DNA of 64,000 nucleotides from Pelagerythrobacter aerophilus (GTDB lineage: Bacteria > Pseudomonadota > Alphaproteobacteria > Sphingomonadales > Sphingomonadaceae): NCBI RefSeq assembly GCF_003581645.1, contig NZ_QXFK01000019.1, positions 682,001 through 746,000 on the forward strand, read 5' to 3'. The notes below the pieces were generated by a model. The model saw only the letters and a list, made by a program, of their open reading frames with translations. It made no database searches and was not told where the DNA came from. Below, in pieces: positions 54,634 through 62,796 of this stretch; the first letter of the stretch is position 1, and the number at the start of each line of letters is the position of its first letter. Both the position numbers and the translations under genes were made by a program.

Positions 54634-55638
54634 TTAGTCATCCTCGTCCTCGTACCCGATCAACGCCAGCGCACGGGCGCGGCGTTGGTGGAGCTGATGC
54701 CAGCGCAGCAGCGCCTCTTCGCGGCCGTGGGTGATCCAGGTCTCGTGCGGATCGACCTCTTCGACCGTACGCGTCAGTTCGCCCCAGTCGGCGTGGTCAG
54801 AGATGACCAGCGGCAGCTCGACGTTGCGCTGGCGGGCGCGCTGCCGCACGCGCATCCAGCCTGACGCCATGGCGGTGATCGGATCGGGCAGGCGGCGGCT
54901 CCAGCGGTCGTTGAGCGCGGACGGCGGGCAGACGACGACCTGTCCGCGCATGTCCTCCTTCGTCGCGTCGCTCACCAGGCGCAACTCGCCCAGGTCGACG
55001 CCCCATTCCTCGTAGAGCCGGCACATCCGCTCCAGCGCGCCGTGGAGGTAGATCGGCCGATCATGCCCGGCACGGCGCAGCTCCGCGATCACCCGCTGCG
55101 CCTTGCCCAGCGCATAGGCGCCGACCAGCACGCAGCGCTCCGGATGCGCGGCGAGGCGATCGAGCAGCTTGCCGATCTCGGTCTCGATAGGGGGATGGCA
55201 GAACACCGGCAGGCCGAAGGTCGCCTCGGTGATGAAGACGTCGCACGGCGTCACTTCGAACGGCGGACAGGTCGGATCGGGGCAGCGCTTGTAGTCGCCG
55301 GTTACGATCACGCGCTCGCCCGCATGCTCGAGCAGGATCTGCGCGCTTCCGAGCACATGCCCGGCCGGAAGGAACGTCGCGCCCACGCCGCCCGGCAAGC
55401 GGATCGTCTCGCCATAGCCCACCGGCACGGCGCCATCGGAAGTCGCGTAGCGCAACTTCATGATCGCGAGCGTCTCGGGCGTGGCGACCGTCCGCCCATG
55501 CCCACCGCGCGCATGATCCGCATGCCCGTGCGTCACCAGCGCATGATCCGCCGGCTCGGAGGGATCGATCCAGCAATCGGCGGGAACGACATGGATGCCA
55601 TGCGGCTCGGGCCGGATCCATGCGAAGTCGTGCGCCAT
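54634..55638 (-). CDS. Ligase-associated DNA exonuclease (metallo-beta-lactamase fold)
   Basis: 334 aa. Metal site THGHADHARGGH and later HVLGSAQILLEHAG, VTGDYKRCPDPTCPPFE and ISDHADWGELT are beta-CASP/MBL features. It is the small-type ligase-associated exonuclease (mRNA-3'-end-processing-like). Usually it occurs with a ligase, an Lhr-like helicase and a phosphoesterase; here only the ligase follows, 15 nt away. Confidence 0.9.
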   Translation of the reverse strand: MAHDFAWIRPEPHGIHVVPADCWIDPSEPADHALVTHGHADHARGGHGRTVATPETLAIMKLRYATSDGAVPVGYGETIRLPGGVGATFLPAGHVLGSAQILLEHAGERVIVTGDYKRCPDPTCPPFEVTPCDVFITEATFGLPVFCHPPIETEIGKLLDRLAAHPERCVLVGAYALGKAQRVIAELRRAGHDRPIYLHGALERMCRLYEEWGVDLGELRLVSDATKEDMRGQVVVCPPSALNDRWSRRLPDPITAMASGWMRVRQRARQRNVELPLVISDHADWGELTRTVEEVDPHETWITHGREEALLRWHQLHQRRARALALIGYEDEDD

Positions 55639-55752
55639 GCCCGTCAGAATGACGCGTAACGCCAGGCGGTTCCAGAGGATGGTTCGGGCGAAGGCGCGGG
55701 GAGGCTCCGCCGGTCACCTTGACCCGCCACCGACGAAGCGCGGGAATCAGCG

Positions 55753-55798
55753 AGCGGCGAAGAGTCTTCGCTACTCGGCAGGGCTACTCTTCGCCGCT
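55753..55798. repeat. Long hairpin overlapping the 3' end of clpA
   Basis: AGCGGCGAAGAGT (55753-55765) and ACTCTTCGCCGCT (55786-55798) are perfect 13-bp arms. The second arm covers the last codons and stop of clpA. No U-run follows, so if it is a terminator it is Rho-type or processed. Confidence 0.55.
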
Positions 55799-58147
55799 GT
55801 CCACGCCTTCGCTGGCGTCGGCTTCGGGCTCGGCTTTTTTCGCGGCCGCCTTCTTCGCCTTGCGCTTCGGCTTGGCCTTGGGCGGAGCAGGCGTGAGTTC
55901 GAAGGCGGGCTTGCCGTCCTTCACGCTCACATGGACCTCGCCGCCGTCGGCGAGCTTGCCGAACAGCAGTTCCTCGGCCAGCGGCTGCTTGATCCTTTCC
56001 TGGATCAGGCGGCCCATCGGCCGGGCGCCGTAGAGTCTGTCGTAGCCCTTGTCGGCCAGCCAGCCGCGCGCATCCTTGTCGAACTGGATGTGCACATTCT
56101 GCTCGGCGAGCTGGAGCTCGAGCTGCAGGATGAACTTGTCGACCACGCGTGCGACGGTCGCCTTGCCGAGGTAGGCAAAGGGCACGATCGCATCGAGGCG
56201 GTTGCGGAATTCCGGCGTGAACATGCGCTTCACCGCTTCTTCGCCTGCATCTTCCTTGCTGACGTTGCCGAAGCCGATCCCCTGGCTTGCCATGTCCGCC
56301 GCACCGGCGTTGGTCGTCATGATCAGGACGACGTTACGGAAGTCGACCGTCTTGCCGTGGTGGTCGGTCAGGCGGCCATTATCCATCACCTGCAGCAGGA
56401 TGTTGAACAGGTCGGGGTGCGCCTTCTCGATCTCGTCCAGCAGCAGCACGCAGTGCGGGTTCTGGTCGACCGCATCGGTCAGCAGGCCGCCCTGATCGTA
56501 GCCGACATAGCCCGGAGGGGCGCCGATCAGGCGGCTGACCGAATGGCGCTCCATGTATTCGGACATGTCGAAGCGCTTGAGCTCGATGCCCATGATGCTG
56601 GCGAGCTGGCGCGCGACCTCGGTCTTGCCGACGCCGGTCGGGCCCGTGAACAGGAAGCTGCCGATCGGCTTGTCCGGGTCGCGCAGCCCTGCGCGGCTGA
56701 GCTTCATCGCGGTCGAAAGGCGCTGGATCGCCTGATCCTGCCCGAAAACGACATGCTTCAGATCGCGTTCGAGGTTCTCGAGCGCCTTCTTGTCGTCGCT
56801 CGACACGGTCTTGGGCGGGATGCGCGCCATCGTCGCGATCACCGCCTCGATCTCGCGCGCGGTGATCTTCTTCTTCCGGCGGCTCGGCGGCACGAGCATC
56901 TGCATCGCGCCGACCTCGTCGATCACGTCGATCGCCTTGTCGGGCAGCTTGCGGTCGTTGATGTACCGCGCCGAAAGCTCGACCGCAGTCTTGAGCGCGT
57001 CGGGCGTGTACTTGACGTTGTGATGATCCTCGAACGCGGTCCTGAGGCCGCGCAGGATCTTTACCGTATCCTCGATCGTCGGTTCGTTGACGTCGATCTT
57101 CTGGAACCGGCGCAGCAGTGCGCGGTCCTTCTCGAAGTGATTGCGGAATTCCTTGTAGGTGGTCGAACCAATGCAGCGGATCGCACCGCTCGACAGCGCG
57201 GGCTTCAGGAGATTCGAGGCGTCCATCGCCCCGCCGCTGGTCGCGCCGGCGCCGATCACGGTGTGGATCTCGTCGATGAACAGAACCGCGTCGGGCATGC
57301 CTTCAAGCTCGCTCACGACCTGCTTCAGCCGTTCCTCGAAGTCGCCGCGATAACGCGTGCCGGCCAGCAGCGCGCCCATGTCGAGCGAATAGATCACCGC
57401 GTCCTTGAGCACTTCGGGCACTTCGCCTTCGACGATCTTGCGCGCGAGGCCTTCGGCGATCGCCGTCTTGCCGACGCCCGGATCGCCCACGTAGAGCGGG
57501 TTGTTCTTGCTCCGACGGCAGAGGATCTGGATCGTCCGGTCGACCTCGGGCCCGCGGCCGATCAGGGGATCGACCTTGCCCGCCTCTGCCTTGGCGTTGA
57601 GGTTGACGGTGAACTGATCGAGCGCCGTTTCCTTCTTGTTGTCGGCCTTCTCTTCCGCCTTGCCGGTCTCGTCGGCGCCTTGCGGCGCGCGGCTTTCGAG
57701 CTGCTTGCCGCCCTTGCCGATGCCGTGGCTGATGAAGCTTACCGCATCGAGCCGGCTCATGTCCTGCTGCTGCAGGAAGTAGACCGCGTAGCTGTCGCGT
57801 TCGGAGAACAGGGCGACGAGCACGTTGGCGCCGGTCACGGTGTCCTTACCGCTCGACTGCACGTGCAGGATCGCGCGCTGGATGACCCGCTGGAAGCCGG
57901 CGGTCGGCTGGGGATCGCCGTCATCCTCGGTCTTGAGCGACTGGTATTCCTGATCGAGATACTGGCGCACCGCCTCGCCCAGTTCGTCGAGGTCGACGCC
58001 GCACGCGTTCATCACTTGTGCCGCGTCCTCGTCCTCGACCAGCGCGAGCAGCAAGTGCTCGAGCGTGGCGTATTCGTGCCGCCGCTCGCTCGCGCTGGCG
58101 AGCGCGGCGTGGAGGGTCTTCTCGAGGTTCTGGGCGAAACTAGGCAT
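55784..58147 (-). CDS. clpA: ATP-dependent Clp protease ATP-binding subunit ClpA
   Basis: 787 aa, two AAA+ domains. N-domain (MPSFAQNLEKTLHAALASA), D1 Walker A GDPGVGKTAIAEGLA (about residue 213), D1 Walker B VLFIDEIHTVIGAGATSGG, D2 Walker A GPTGVGKTEVARQL, D2 Walker B VLLLDEIEKAHPD. It has a long Lys/Ala-rich acidic-ended tail (PPKAKPKRKAKKAAAKKAEP). Unfolds substrates for ClpP. No clpS lies next to it in the window. Upstream gap 110 nt to DUF1192. Confidence 0.95.
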   Translation of the reverse strand: MPSFAQNLEKTLHAALASASERRHEYATLEHLLLALVEDEDAAQVMNACGVDLDELGEAVRQYLDQEYQSLKTEDDGDPQPTAGFQRVIQRAILHVQSSGKDTVTGANVLVALFSERDSYAVYFLQQQDMSRLDAVSFISHGIGKGGKQLESRAPQGADETGKAEEKADNKKETALDQFTVNLNAKAEAGKVDPLIGRGPEVDRTIQILCRRSKNNPLYVGDPGVGKTAIAEGLARKIVEGEVPEVLKDAVIYSLDMGALLAGTRYRGDFEERLKQVVSELEGMPDAVLFIDEIHTVIGAGATSGGAMDASNLLKPALSSGAIRCIGSTTYKEFRNHFEKDRALLRRFQKIDVNEPTIEDTVKILRGLRTAFEDHHNVKYTPDALKTAVELSARYINDRKLPDKAIDVIDEVGAMQMLVPPSRRKKKITAREIEAVIATMARIPPKTVSSDDKKALENLERDLKHVVFGQDQAIQRLSTAMKLSRAGLRDPDKPIGSFLFTGPTGVGKTEVARQLASIMGIELKRFDMSEYMERHSVSRLIGAPPGYVGYDQGGLLTDAVDQNPHCVLLLDEIEKAHPDLFNILLQVMDNGRLTDHHGKTVDFRNVVLIMTTNAGAADMASQGIGFGNVSKEDAGEEAVKRMFTPEFRNRLDAIVPFAYLGKATVARVVDKFILQLELQLAEQNVHIQFDKDARGWLADKGYDRLYGARPMGRLIQERIKQPLAEELLFGKLADGGEVHVSVKDGKPAFELTPAPPKAKPKRKAKKAAAKKAEPEADASEGVDSGEE

Positions 58148-58257
58148 CTAACGGACTTTCGTGGCGAAAAGCGGGATTTCCCTACGGTGGGAATGTAACC
58201 GGGTGTTGTTAACCAGGCCTATATGGGTGCGGTGCCCTAGATTGAGAACCGCGTGGC

Positions 58258-58461
58258 TCACGAACCCTGCTTTCGGAACAGTGCGTCGGCCGCATGACGA
58301 TGCGCCGCGGCACTGAGCCGGTGCTTCTCGACCCGCGCGATCTCGGTTTCGAGCAAGGCGATTCGTTCGGCCAGCTCGTCCTGGGAATAGGGCGAAAGGT
58401 CTTCGGCGGCGAGCTTGCTCGCGGCGTCACCCCGAGGGCGCGGACGATCGTCCTCATCCAT
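58258..58461 (-). CDS. DUF1192 family protein
   Basis: 67 aa: acidic N-terminus, LAAEDLSPYSQDELAERIALL and LETEIARVEKHRLSAAAHR, matching DUF1192. Small, soluble, probably coiled-coil. Function unknown. Divergent from the quinone oxidoreductase by 93 nt. Confidence 0.75.
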   Translation of the reverse strand: MDEDDRPRPRGDAASKLAAEDLSPYSQDELAERIALLETEIARVEKHRLSAAAHRHAADALFRKQGS

Positions 58462-58554
58462 CGCCTGCAGTGTCGCAAGGCGGCGCGCTTGCTGTCAATG
58501 GGGCAGCGCGTTAGGTGCGCATGCGTGATGGCACTGCCACAGGGGGGAAGGCGA

Positions 58555-59565
58555 ATGACGGCGCACCTGCCACGCGAGATGACCGCGATCGGATACGACG
58601 CGCCCGGTGGGCCCGAGGTGCTGCGGCCGGAGACGGTCCCGGTGCCGGAGCCGGGAGAGGGCGAGGTGCTGATTCGCGTCGCCTATGCCGGGGTCAACCG
58701 GCCCGACGTGATCCAGCGCCAGGGCCACTATCCGCCCCCGCCCGGCGCCTCGCCGATACCGGGCCTCGAGATTTCCGGCACGATCGCCGCAGTCGGCCCG
58801 GGCGTGCCGGAAGACTACATCGGCGACACGGTCTGCGCGCTCGTTTCGGGCGGGGGCTATGCCGAGTATTGCCTCGCGCATATCGGCCATTGCCTGCCGG
58901 TGCCGGAGAGCATGCCGCTGGCCGAAGCCGCGGCGATCCCGGAGACGCTGTTCACCGTCTGGCACAACGTGTTCGAGCGGGGCTGGGCGCGCGAGGGGGA
59001 GACGCTGCTCGTCCACGGCGGCACCAGCGGGATCGGCACGATGGCGACGATGCTCGGCAAGGCATTCGGGCTGACCGTGATCGTGACCTGCGGCGACGAG
59101 GCCAAGTGTACCGCCGCGCGGGAGTTGGGAGCGGACCTCGCGATCAACTACCGCGAGCAGGACTTCGTCGAGGAAGTGAAAGCCTTCACCGGCGGCAAGG
59201 GCGTCGAACTGGTGCTCGACATGGTGTCGGGCGACTACGTGCCGCGCAATCTCAAATGCCTGGCGGAAGACGGCCGGCACGTGACCATCGCAGTGCTCGG
59301 CGGTCCCAAGGCTGAACTGAACATGGCCGTGGTTATGAGCCGCCGCCTCACGCTCACCGGCTCGACGCTGCGCCCGCGGTCGGACGTGTTCAAAACGCTG
59401 CTCGCGGGCGAGATCGAGAAGAACGCCTGGCCGCTGTTCGAGGAGGGCAAGCTGCGCCCCGTGATGGACCGCGCCTTTCCTCTCGCCGAAGCCGCCGCCG
59501 CCCACGCCCGGATGGAAGCAGGCGACCACATCGGCAAGATCGTGCTGGAAGTTGTTGACGGCTGA
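58555..59565 (+). CDS. NAD(P)H-quinone oxidoreductase, zinc-free MDR type
   Basis: 336 aa. GroES-like half with AYAGVNRPDVIQRQGHYPPP (no zinc cysteines), nucleotide-binding VHGGTSGIGTMATMLGKAFG and GADLAINYREQDF. The PIG3/QOR subclass is likely. ATG 58555 with GGGGGAAGG 4 nt upstream; upstream in-frame codons overlap DUF1192 and are rejected. Ends before the accessory region. Confidence 0.9.
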   Translation: MTAHLPREMTAIGYDAPGGPEVLRPETVPVPEPGEGEVLIRVAYAGVNRPDVIQRQGHYPPPPGASPIPGLEISGTIAAVGPGVPEDYIGDTVCALVSGGGYAEYCLAHIGHCLPVPESMPLAEAAAIPETLFTVWHNVFERGWAREGETLLVHGGTSGIGTMATMLGKAFGLTVIVTCGDEAKCTAARELGADLAINYREQDFVEEVKAFTGGKGVELVLDMVSGDYVPRNLKCLAEDGRHVTIAVLGGPKAELNMAVVMSRRLTLTGSTLRPRSDVFKTLLAGEIEKNAWPLFEEGKLRPVMDRAFPLAEAAAAHARMEAGDHIGKIVLEVVDG

Positions 59566-59687
59566 AGCTTGTCGCAGATCAGGGGCGGTCGGCGTCGCCG
59601 CTCACTCATGAGCAGGTGCGCGACCACCTGACTGGCGGAAGCCGCTCTATACGGTGTGGACGTTCGGACGGAGATCGATCGCTGCCG

Positions 59688-60194
59688 TTAGCTGGGTGCT
59701 AGCGCCTGACGGCACCGCGCCAAGGCACGCTCCATGTGATATTTCACCGTCTTGTTGCTGACGCCGAGGTGCTGCGCGATTTGCTTGTAGGTTAGATGTC
59801 GCAACCGATGGAGCAGGAATATGTGCCGGGTCCTGCGCGGCATGGCGCGTAGTGCTCGCCAATAGGCACGCCGTACATCCGCGGCCTCGATCCGCCATGC
59901 CTGTTCGGGCCGGACTGAGGCATCGCGTTCCTCATCGAACGGATGGATTATTGCCGGTCGCCGCATCTTGCGGCGCGTCCGCTCGATCAAGAGATTGCGC
60001 GCAGTTCGGGTCAGATAGGCCCCAGGAAATTCAACCCGCTCGAATGCGCCGCTGCGAAGCACCCGCGTGAAAGCCTCCTGCGCCAGATCGGGCGCAGCAT
60101 CTGGGCCAGCTCTCTTTCGGAAGTAGCGAAGCATCCGCTTATGCTCGGCACGATAGAATGCGTCGAACGCGGCGCTGGAGTTGGGCGCGGTCAT
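59688..60194 (-). CDS. ECF-type sigma-70 family sigma factor
   Basis: 168 aa. Region 2: FYRAEHKRMLRYFRKRAG and DLAQEAFTRVLRSGAFERVE; linker RRPAIIHPFDEERDASVRPEQ; region 4: LTYKQIAQHLGVSNKTVKYHM. Resembles FecI-type sigma factors. No FecR-type anti-sigma or TonB receptor nearby. ATG overlaps the stop of the nucleotidyltransferase-like gene (ATGA). Confidence 0.88.
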   Translation of the reverse strand: MTAPNSSAAFDAFYRAEHKRMLRYFRKRAGPDAAPDLAQEAFTRVLRSGAFERVEFPGAYLTRTARNLLIERTRRKMRRPAIIHPFDEERDASVRPEQAWRIEAADVRRAYWRALRAMPRRTRHIFLLHRLRHLTYKQIAQHLGVSNKTVKYHMERALARCRQALAPS

Positions 60195-60682
60195 GGCCGT
60201 GCCCTCCGCTCGCGCACGTTGAGCGGAGCATCACGCGAAGCGTGGTAGAGGGTGATCCCGGCTTCGATCCGGTCGAGAACGAAGGTGTCGCGCTCGGCCT
60301 CGGCGATGCGGATGTCGGCTTCAGAGTAGATTGCGAGGCCGACTGCACAGCGGTTGCCCAGCTCGCGCTCGATGATGGTCTGCGCGCGCTGCCAGCAGCG
60401 CTCGTCGGTAAGCAGCGGATGGTTGACGACGATCCACAGCTCGTAGTCGGAGAAGTGGATTGTTTGCTGGTCTTCAAACCAGGATCGCCGCGCATAGGGG
60501 CCGATCAGGATGATCTGCTGGATCTCGCCTGGCTCAGGCGCCTGCACCTGCGCCGGCTCGAAGCAGGCGCGCAGGATGCGGGTGATCCGCTCGATCTCCT
60601 GCTGCTTGCGGCGGACGAGATGGGCAACGCGCGCCATCACGACCTCGCGCGCGTAGACGTCGCTTGGAGTGGGAATAAGCAT
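60191..60682 (-). CDS. Degenerate MNT-type nucleotidyltransferase without HEPN domain
   Basis: 163 aa from ATG 60682. KQQEIERITRILRACFE, then IILIGPYARRSWF in place of the GS..RG loop, then HFSDYELWIVVNHPL, where the second metal acid is Glu instead of Asp. It aligns with the N-terminal half of the fused MNT-HEPN protein at 61544-62464 but lacks the HEPN part. Catalysis is doubtful; it may have become a binding protein. Coupled to the sigma-factor gene by a 4-nt overlap. Confidence 0.7.
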   Translation of the reverse strand: MLIPTPSDVYAREVVMARVAHLVRRKQQEIERITRILRACFEPAQVQAPEPGEIQQIILIGPYARRSWFEDQQTIHFSDYELWIVVNHPLLTDERCWQRAQTIIERELGNRCAVGLAIYSEADIRIAEAERDTFVLDRIEAGITLYHASRDAPLNVRERRARP

Positions 60683-60691
60683 GGAAAGCTC

Positions 60692-60748
60692 GCACACAGG
60701 CGGTCCGCGCATGGATGCGCGGATGTGCAAGCGGTGTCCGCTGTGTGC
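60692..60748. promoter_or_regulatory. Nested palindrome next to the NTase start
   Basis: GCACACAG/CTGTGTGC outer arms and CCGCGCAT/ATGCGCGG inner arms (2-nt loop), starting 10 bp upstream of the NTase ATG. It could be an operator or fold in the leader RNA. Confidence 0.4.
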
Positions 60749-60871
60749 CGCGGTGCGGCCTTACAGCAACCGTCCGACCGTAGCGGCCGGACCTACTTGA
60801 TGCCTGGCAAGGACTATCCTCGAGATGGCCGCCAGTGTTCCATCTCGTGGTGAGGATTATGCCAGAATCGG

Positions 60872-60888
60872 TGAATCCCGGCAAGCTG
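60872..60888. repeat. 17-bp direct repeat, left copy
   Basis: TGAATCCCGGCAAGCTG, matched exactly at 61502-61518. The two copies bracket the small secreted-protein gene. Confidence 0.6.
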
Positions 60889-61046
60889 GCCGGTGCTTGC
60901 TGGTCCGGGCCGCGCTATTCGCGCACGGCGGTTTCGATACGGTTACGCTTAGGTCAGGGCGCTCGTACGTTGATCCAGTGGCGCCGACACTGGCAGAACA
61001 AGCCCGAAGAACTTCAGCACCAGACCGGCAGAAAGTCTAAGGCGGA

Positions 61047-61418
61047 TTAGTCGGGATCGTCGGTGGTCGGCCGAATGCGCTGCGCCTCAACCTGGCTTTG
61101 CAAAACGCGCGCGCGCATTTCCAGCTCACGATACTCGGCATCGGAAATGCCGTCGCGACCATAGCGATCTGCAAGCACACCGATCTGTCTGTTTTCGCGG
61201 CGTAGTGCGCGTGCCTCGCGTTTGGACAAGTCCCCGCTTTCCCGTCCCCGATCGATGCGTTCGCGTGTCTCACGAAGCTCGCGCCCGATCGCCGGGTTTG
61301 TTGAAGGATCGGCTATTCCGGACAAGCGCCCGCTATCCGGCGGTGTTCGAGGGGCAATCTGGGCTTGGGCAGCGAATGGCACGATCAAAAGTGCCGCCGT
61401 AACTACGATCGCTTTCAT
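61047..61418 (-). CDS. Secreted coiled-coil protein of unknown function
   Basis: 123 aa from ATG 61418 (GGAGG upstream). Signal peptide MKAIVVTAALLIVPFAAQAQ, then Arg/Glu-rich helices (RETRERIDRGRESGDLSKRE, YRELEMRARVLQSQVEAQRI). It looks like small periplasmic proteins of sphingomonads. Bracketed by the 17-bp direct repeat copies. Confidence 0.65.
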   Translation of the reverse strand: MKAIVVTAALLIVPFAAQAQIAPRTPPDSGRLSGIADPSTNPAIGRELRETRERIDRGRESGDLSKREARALRRENRQIGVLADRYGRDGISDAEYRELEMRARVLQSQVEAQRIRPTTDDPD

Positions 61419-61501
61419 ACCATCCTCCATCGTGAAGGGATATCCGACCCCGTGCGGAAAGCTCTGCCAACCTCAATGAACGATTGCTGACGCCAGCCCC
61501 C

Positions 61502-61518
61502 TGAATCCCGGCAAGCTG
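61502..61518. repeat. 17-bp direct repeat, right copy
   Basis: Exact copy of 60872-60888 (TGAATCCCGGCAAGCTG), 26 bp outside the MNT-HEPN stop. Confidence 0.6.
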
Positions 61519-61543
61519 CGAGACTGCGGCTGTGCCACCGGCA

Positions 61544-62464
61544 CTACTTGCGCGCTGCGGCTTCCAGGGCGGCGATCCGTTCGGAGCAGACCTCGTGGAC
61601 CACGCGGCCGAGTTCCTCGACCCGCTCGCCGAGCCAGGTCAGCTCTTCCTCGCTGATCTTGTAGTGCTTGGAGTAGCGAGCCTTGGTGTAGGCTTCCTTC
61701 AGCTTCTGGAACATCGCGCGCTCGCGGCGGCTTTCCTCCAGCCAAATGCCGTGGAGCCGCCGATCGAGACCTTCCGCGAGTGAGCGCAGGAAGGCGATGT
61801 TGTGGTTGTAGGGCGTGTAGAAGGTCAGGGTGAGAAGGAGCCCTTGGTAGAGGCGTTCGGTGGCTTGATGTAGTTCGAAGGCCGCCTTCTTCTGCCAACC
61901 CCGTTCGCTAGCTTCCTTTCCTTGTATCAGAAATTGAAGTGCAGAAGGCAGGTACTCGTCGAAATACTCCCGTGCCGCTTCCAGCGCCTGCTCCGGCGTC
62001 TTTGGCTTGGGCGTGGCGAGTTCGCGGTCGTCGGCTTCGTAGAGCGCGATGCCATCCTTTGCGACCTCCATGAAGAACACGCGGCCGTGTGCGAGGCCAT
62101 CGTTCACCTCATGCAGGCAATGCACGATGAAGTTGACCGGCGTGCGCAGCGTCTTCTCGATCGTATAGGCCCGGATCAGCCGTTCCTCGGCCTTCGCCCA
62201 GTACGCCGCGCGGTCGGTCATCTCCTTCTGGCTGACGATGACCAGGATGTCGTAATCGCTCTTGTACTGGTTGGCCGACATCGGCGCATCGACCCAGTCG
62301 CCGCGTGCATGGCTGCCGAACAGTATGATCTTGAGAATGCGCGCGCCCTTGCGCGGGCCGGTCGCGTTCTCGGTCGCGGCACCGAACTCGTCGAAAATGA
62401 TCTCGACGATGCGCTCAAGCTCGCGCTGCTTGTTTGCGGGAAGATGATCGAGATCGGTGCGCAT
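61544..62464 (-). CDS. Fused MNT nucleotidyltransferase-HEPN protein
   Basis: 306 aa from ATG 62464 (TTG 62485 possible). N-terminal MNT domain with IILFGSHARGDWVDAP and YKSDYDILVIV (GS..RG, then two Asp), intact. C-terminal HEPN domain (AAFELHQATERLYQGLLLTL, then ARYSKHYKISEEE, an R..S.H-like variant of the RNase motif). In other genomes separate MNT and HEPN genes form toxin-antitoxin pairs; here they are one chain. Leftward, next to a paralogous NTase gene. Confidence 0.85.
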   Translation of the reverse strand: MRTDLDHLPANKQRELERIVEIIFDEFGAATENATGPRKGARILKIILFGSHARGDWVDAPMSANQYKSDYDILVIVSQKEMTDRAAYWAKAEERLIRAYTIEKTLRTPVNFIVHCLHEVNDGLAHGRVFFMEVAKDGIALYEADDRELATPKPKTPEQALEAAREYFDEYLPSALQFLIQGKEASERGWQKKAAFELHQATERLYQGLLLTLTFYTPYNHNIAFLRSLAEGLDRRLHGIWLEESRRERAMFQKLKEAYTKARYSKHYKISEEELTWLGERVEELGRVVHEVCSERIAALEAAARK

Positions 62465-62796
62465 GTCCGATGAATCTTCGAGCAATATCCGATCAATGGC
62501 AAGCGCGGCCGAAACATGCCTCTCTGTGTAAGCTAATGGCCAGAAATTCGCGCGGCGCGAATCACGAGTCTCGAAAAGCGCCAGTTGGCATCAAGAGACG
62601 CGGGCACTTGGCAACCGGAAGCCCCTCGCTTGTCGGCGAGCGGTAGTGAGACTCCGCCATTCTAACGCACCTCGGTTACTTTCCGGCGCAGTTCGCCGCA
62701 GCCCGCTGCCGAGCGCCGTCGCATCCTCTTGAGAGAACTTACCGTGGGACCGAAGCTGCGTGCGGGTCGTCACGCTTGCTGAGAAAGGAAACTCAT
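62465..62796. other. Stretch without a supported gene between MNT-HEPN and AlpA-like genes
   Basis: 332 bp. It contains divergent promoter space for the MNT-HEPN and AlpA-like genes and a weak palindrome near 62627-62642 (CTCGC/GCGAG). No supported reading frame. AGAAAGGAA precedes the AlpA ATG. Confidence 0.55.

Larger units (their letters stand above)
60683..61046. other. Gene-poor stretch with inverted repeats upstream of the NTase-sigma pair
   Basis: 364 bp without a supported gene. It holds an outer stem GCACACAG (60692-60699)/CTGTGTGC (60741-60748) around an inner palindrome CCGCGCAT/ATGCGCGG (60705-60722), and a separate hairpin CGAGATGG/CCATCTCG (60821-60847). A 71-codon frame at 60835-61050 is not supported by any family. 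TGAATCCCGGCAAGCTG (60872-60888) recurs at 61502. The promoter of the leftward NTase-sigma pair should be here. Confidence 0.6.

Noticed and set aside
55595-58198. Long + strand frame opposite clpA (over 850 codons)
   Set aside because: Complete antisense to clpA, with no recognised domain and no ribosome-binding site.
60835-61050. 71-codon + frame in the accessory region
   Set aside because: No family, no ribosome-binding site, basic composition, and it ends at the stop of a real leftward gene.
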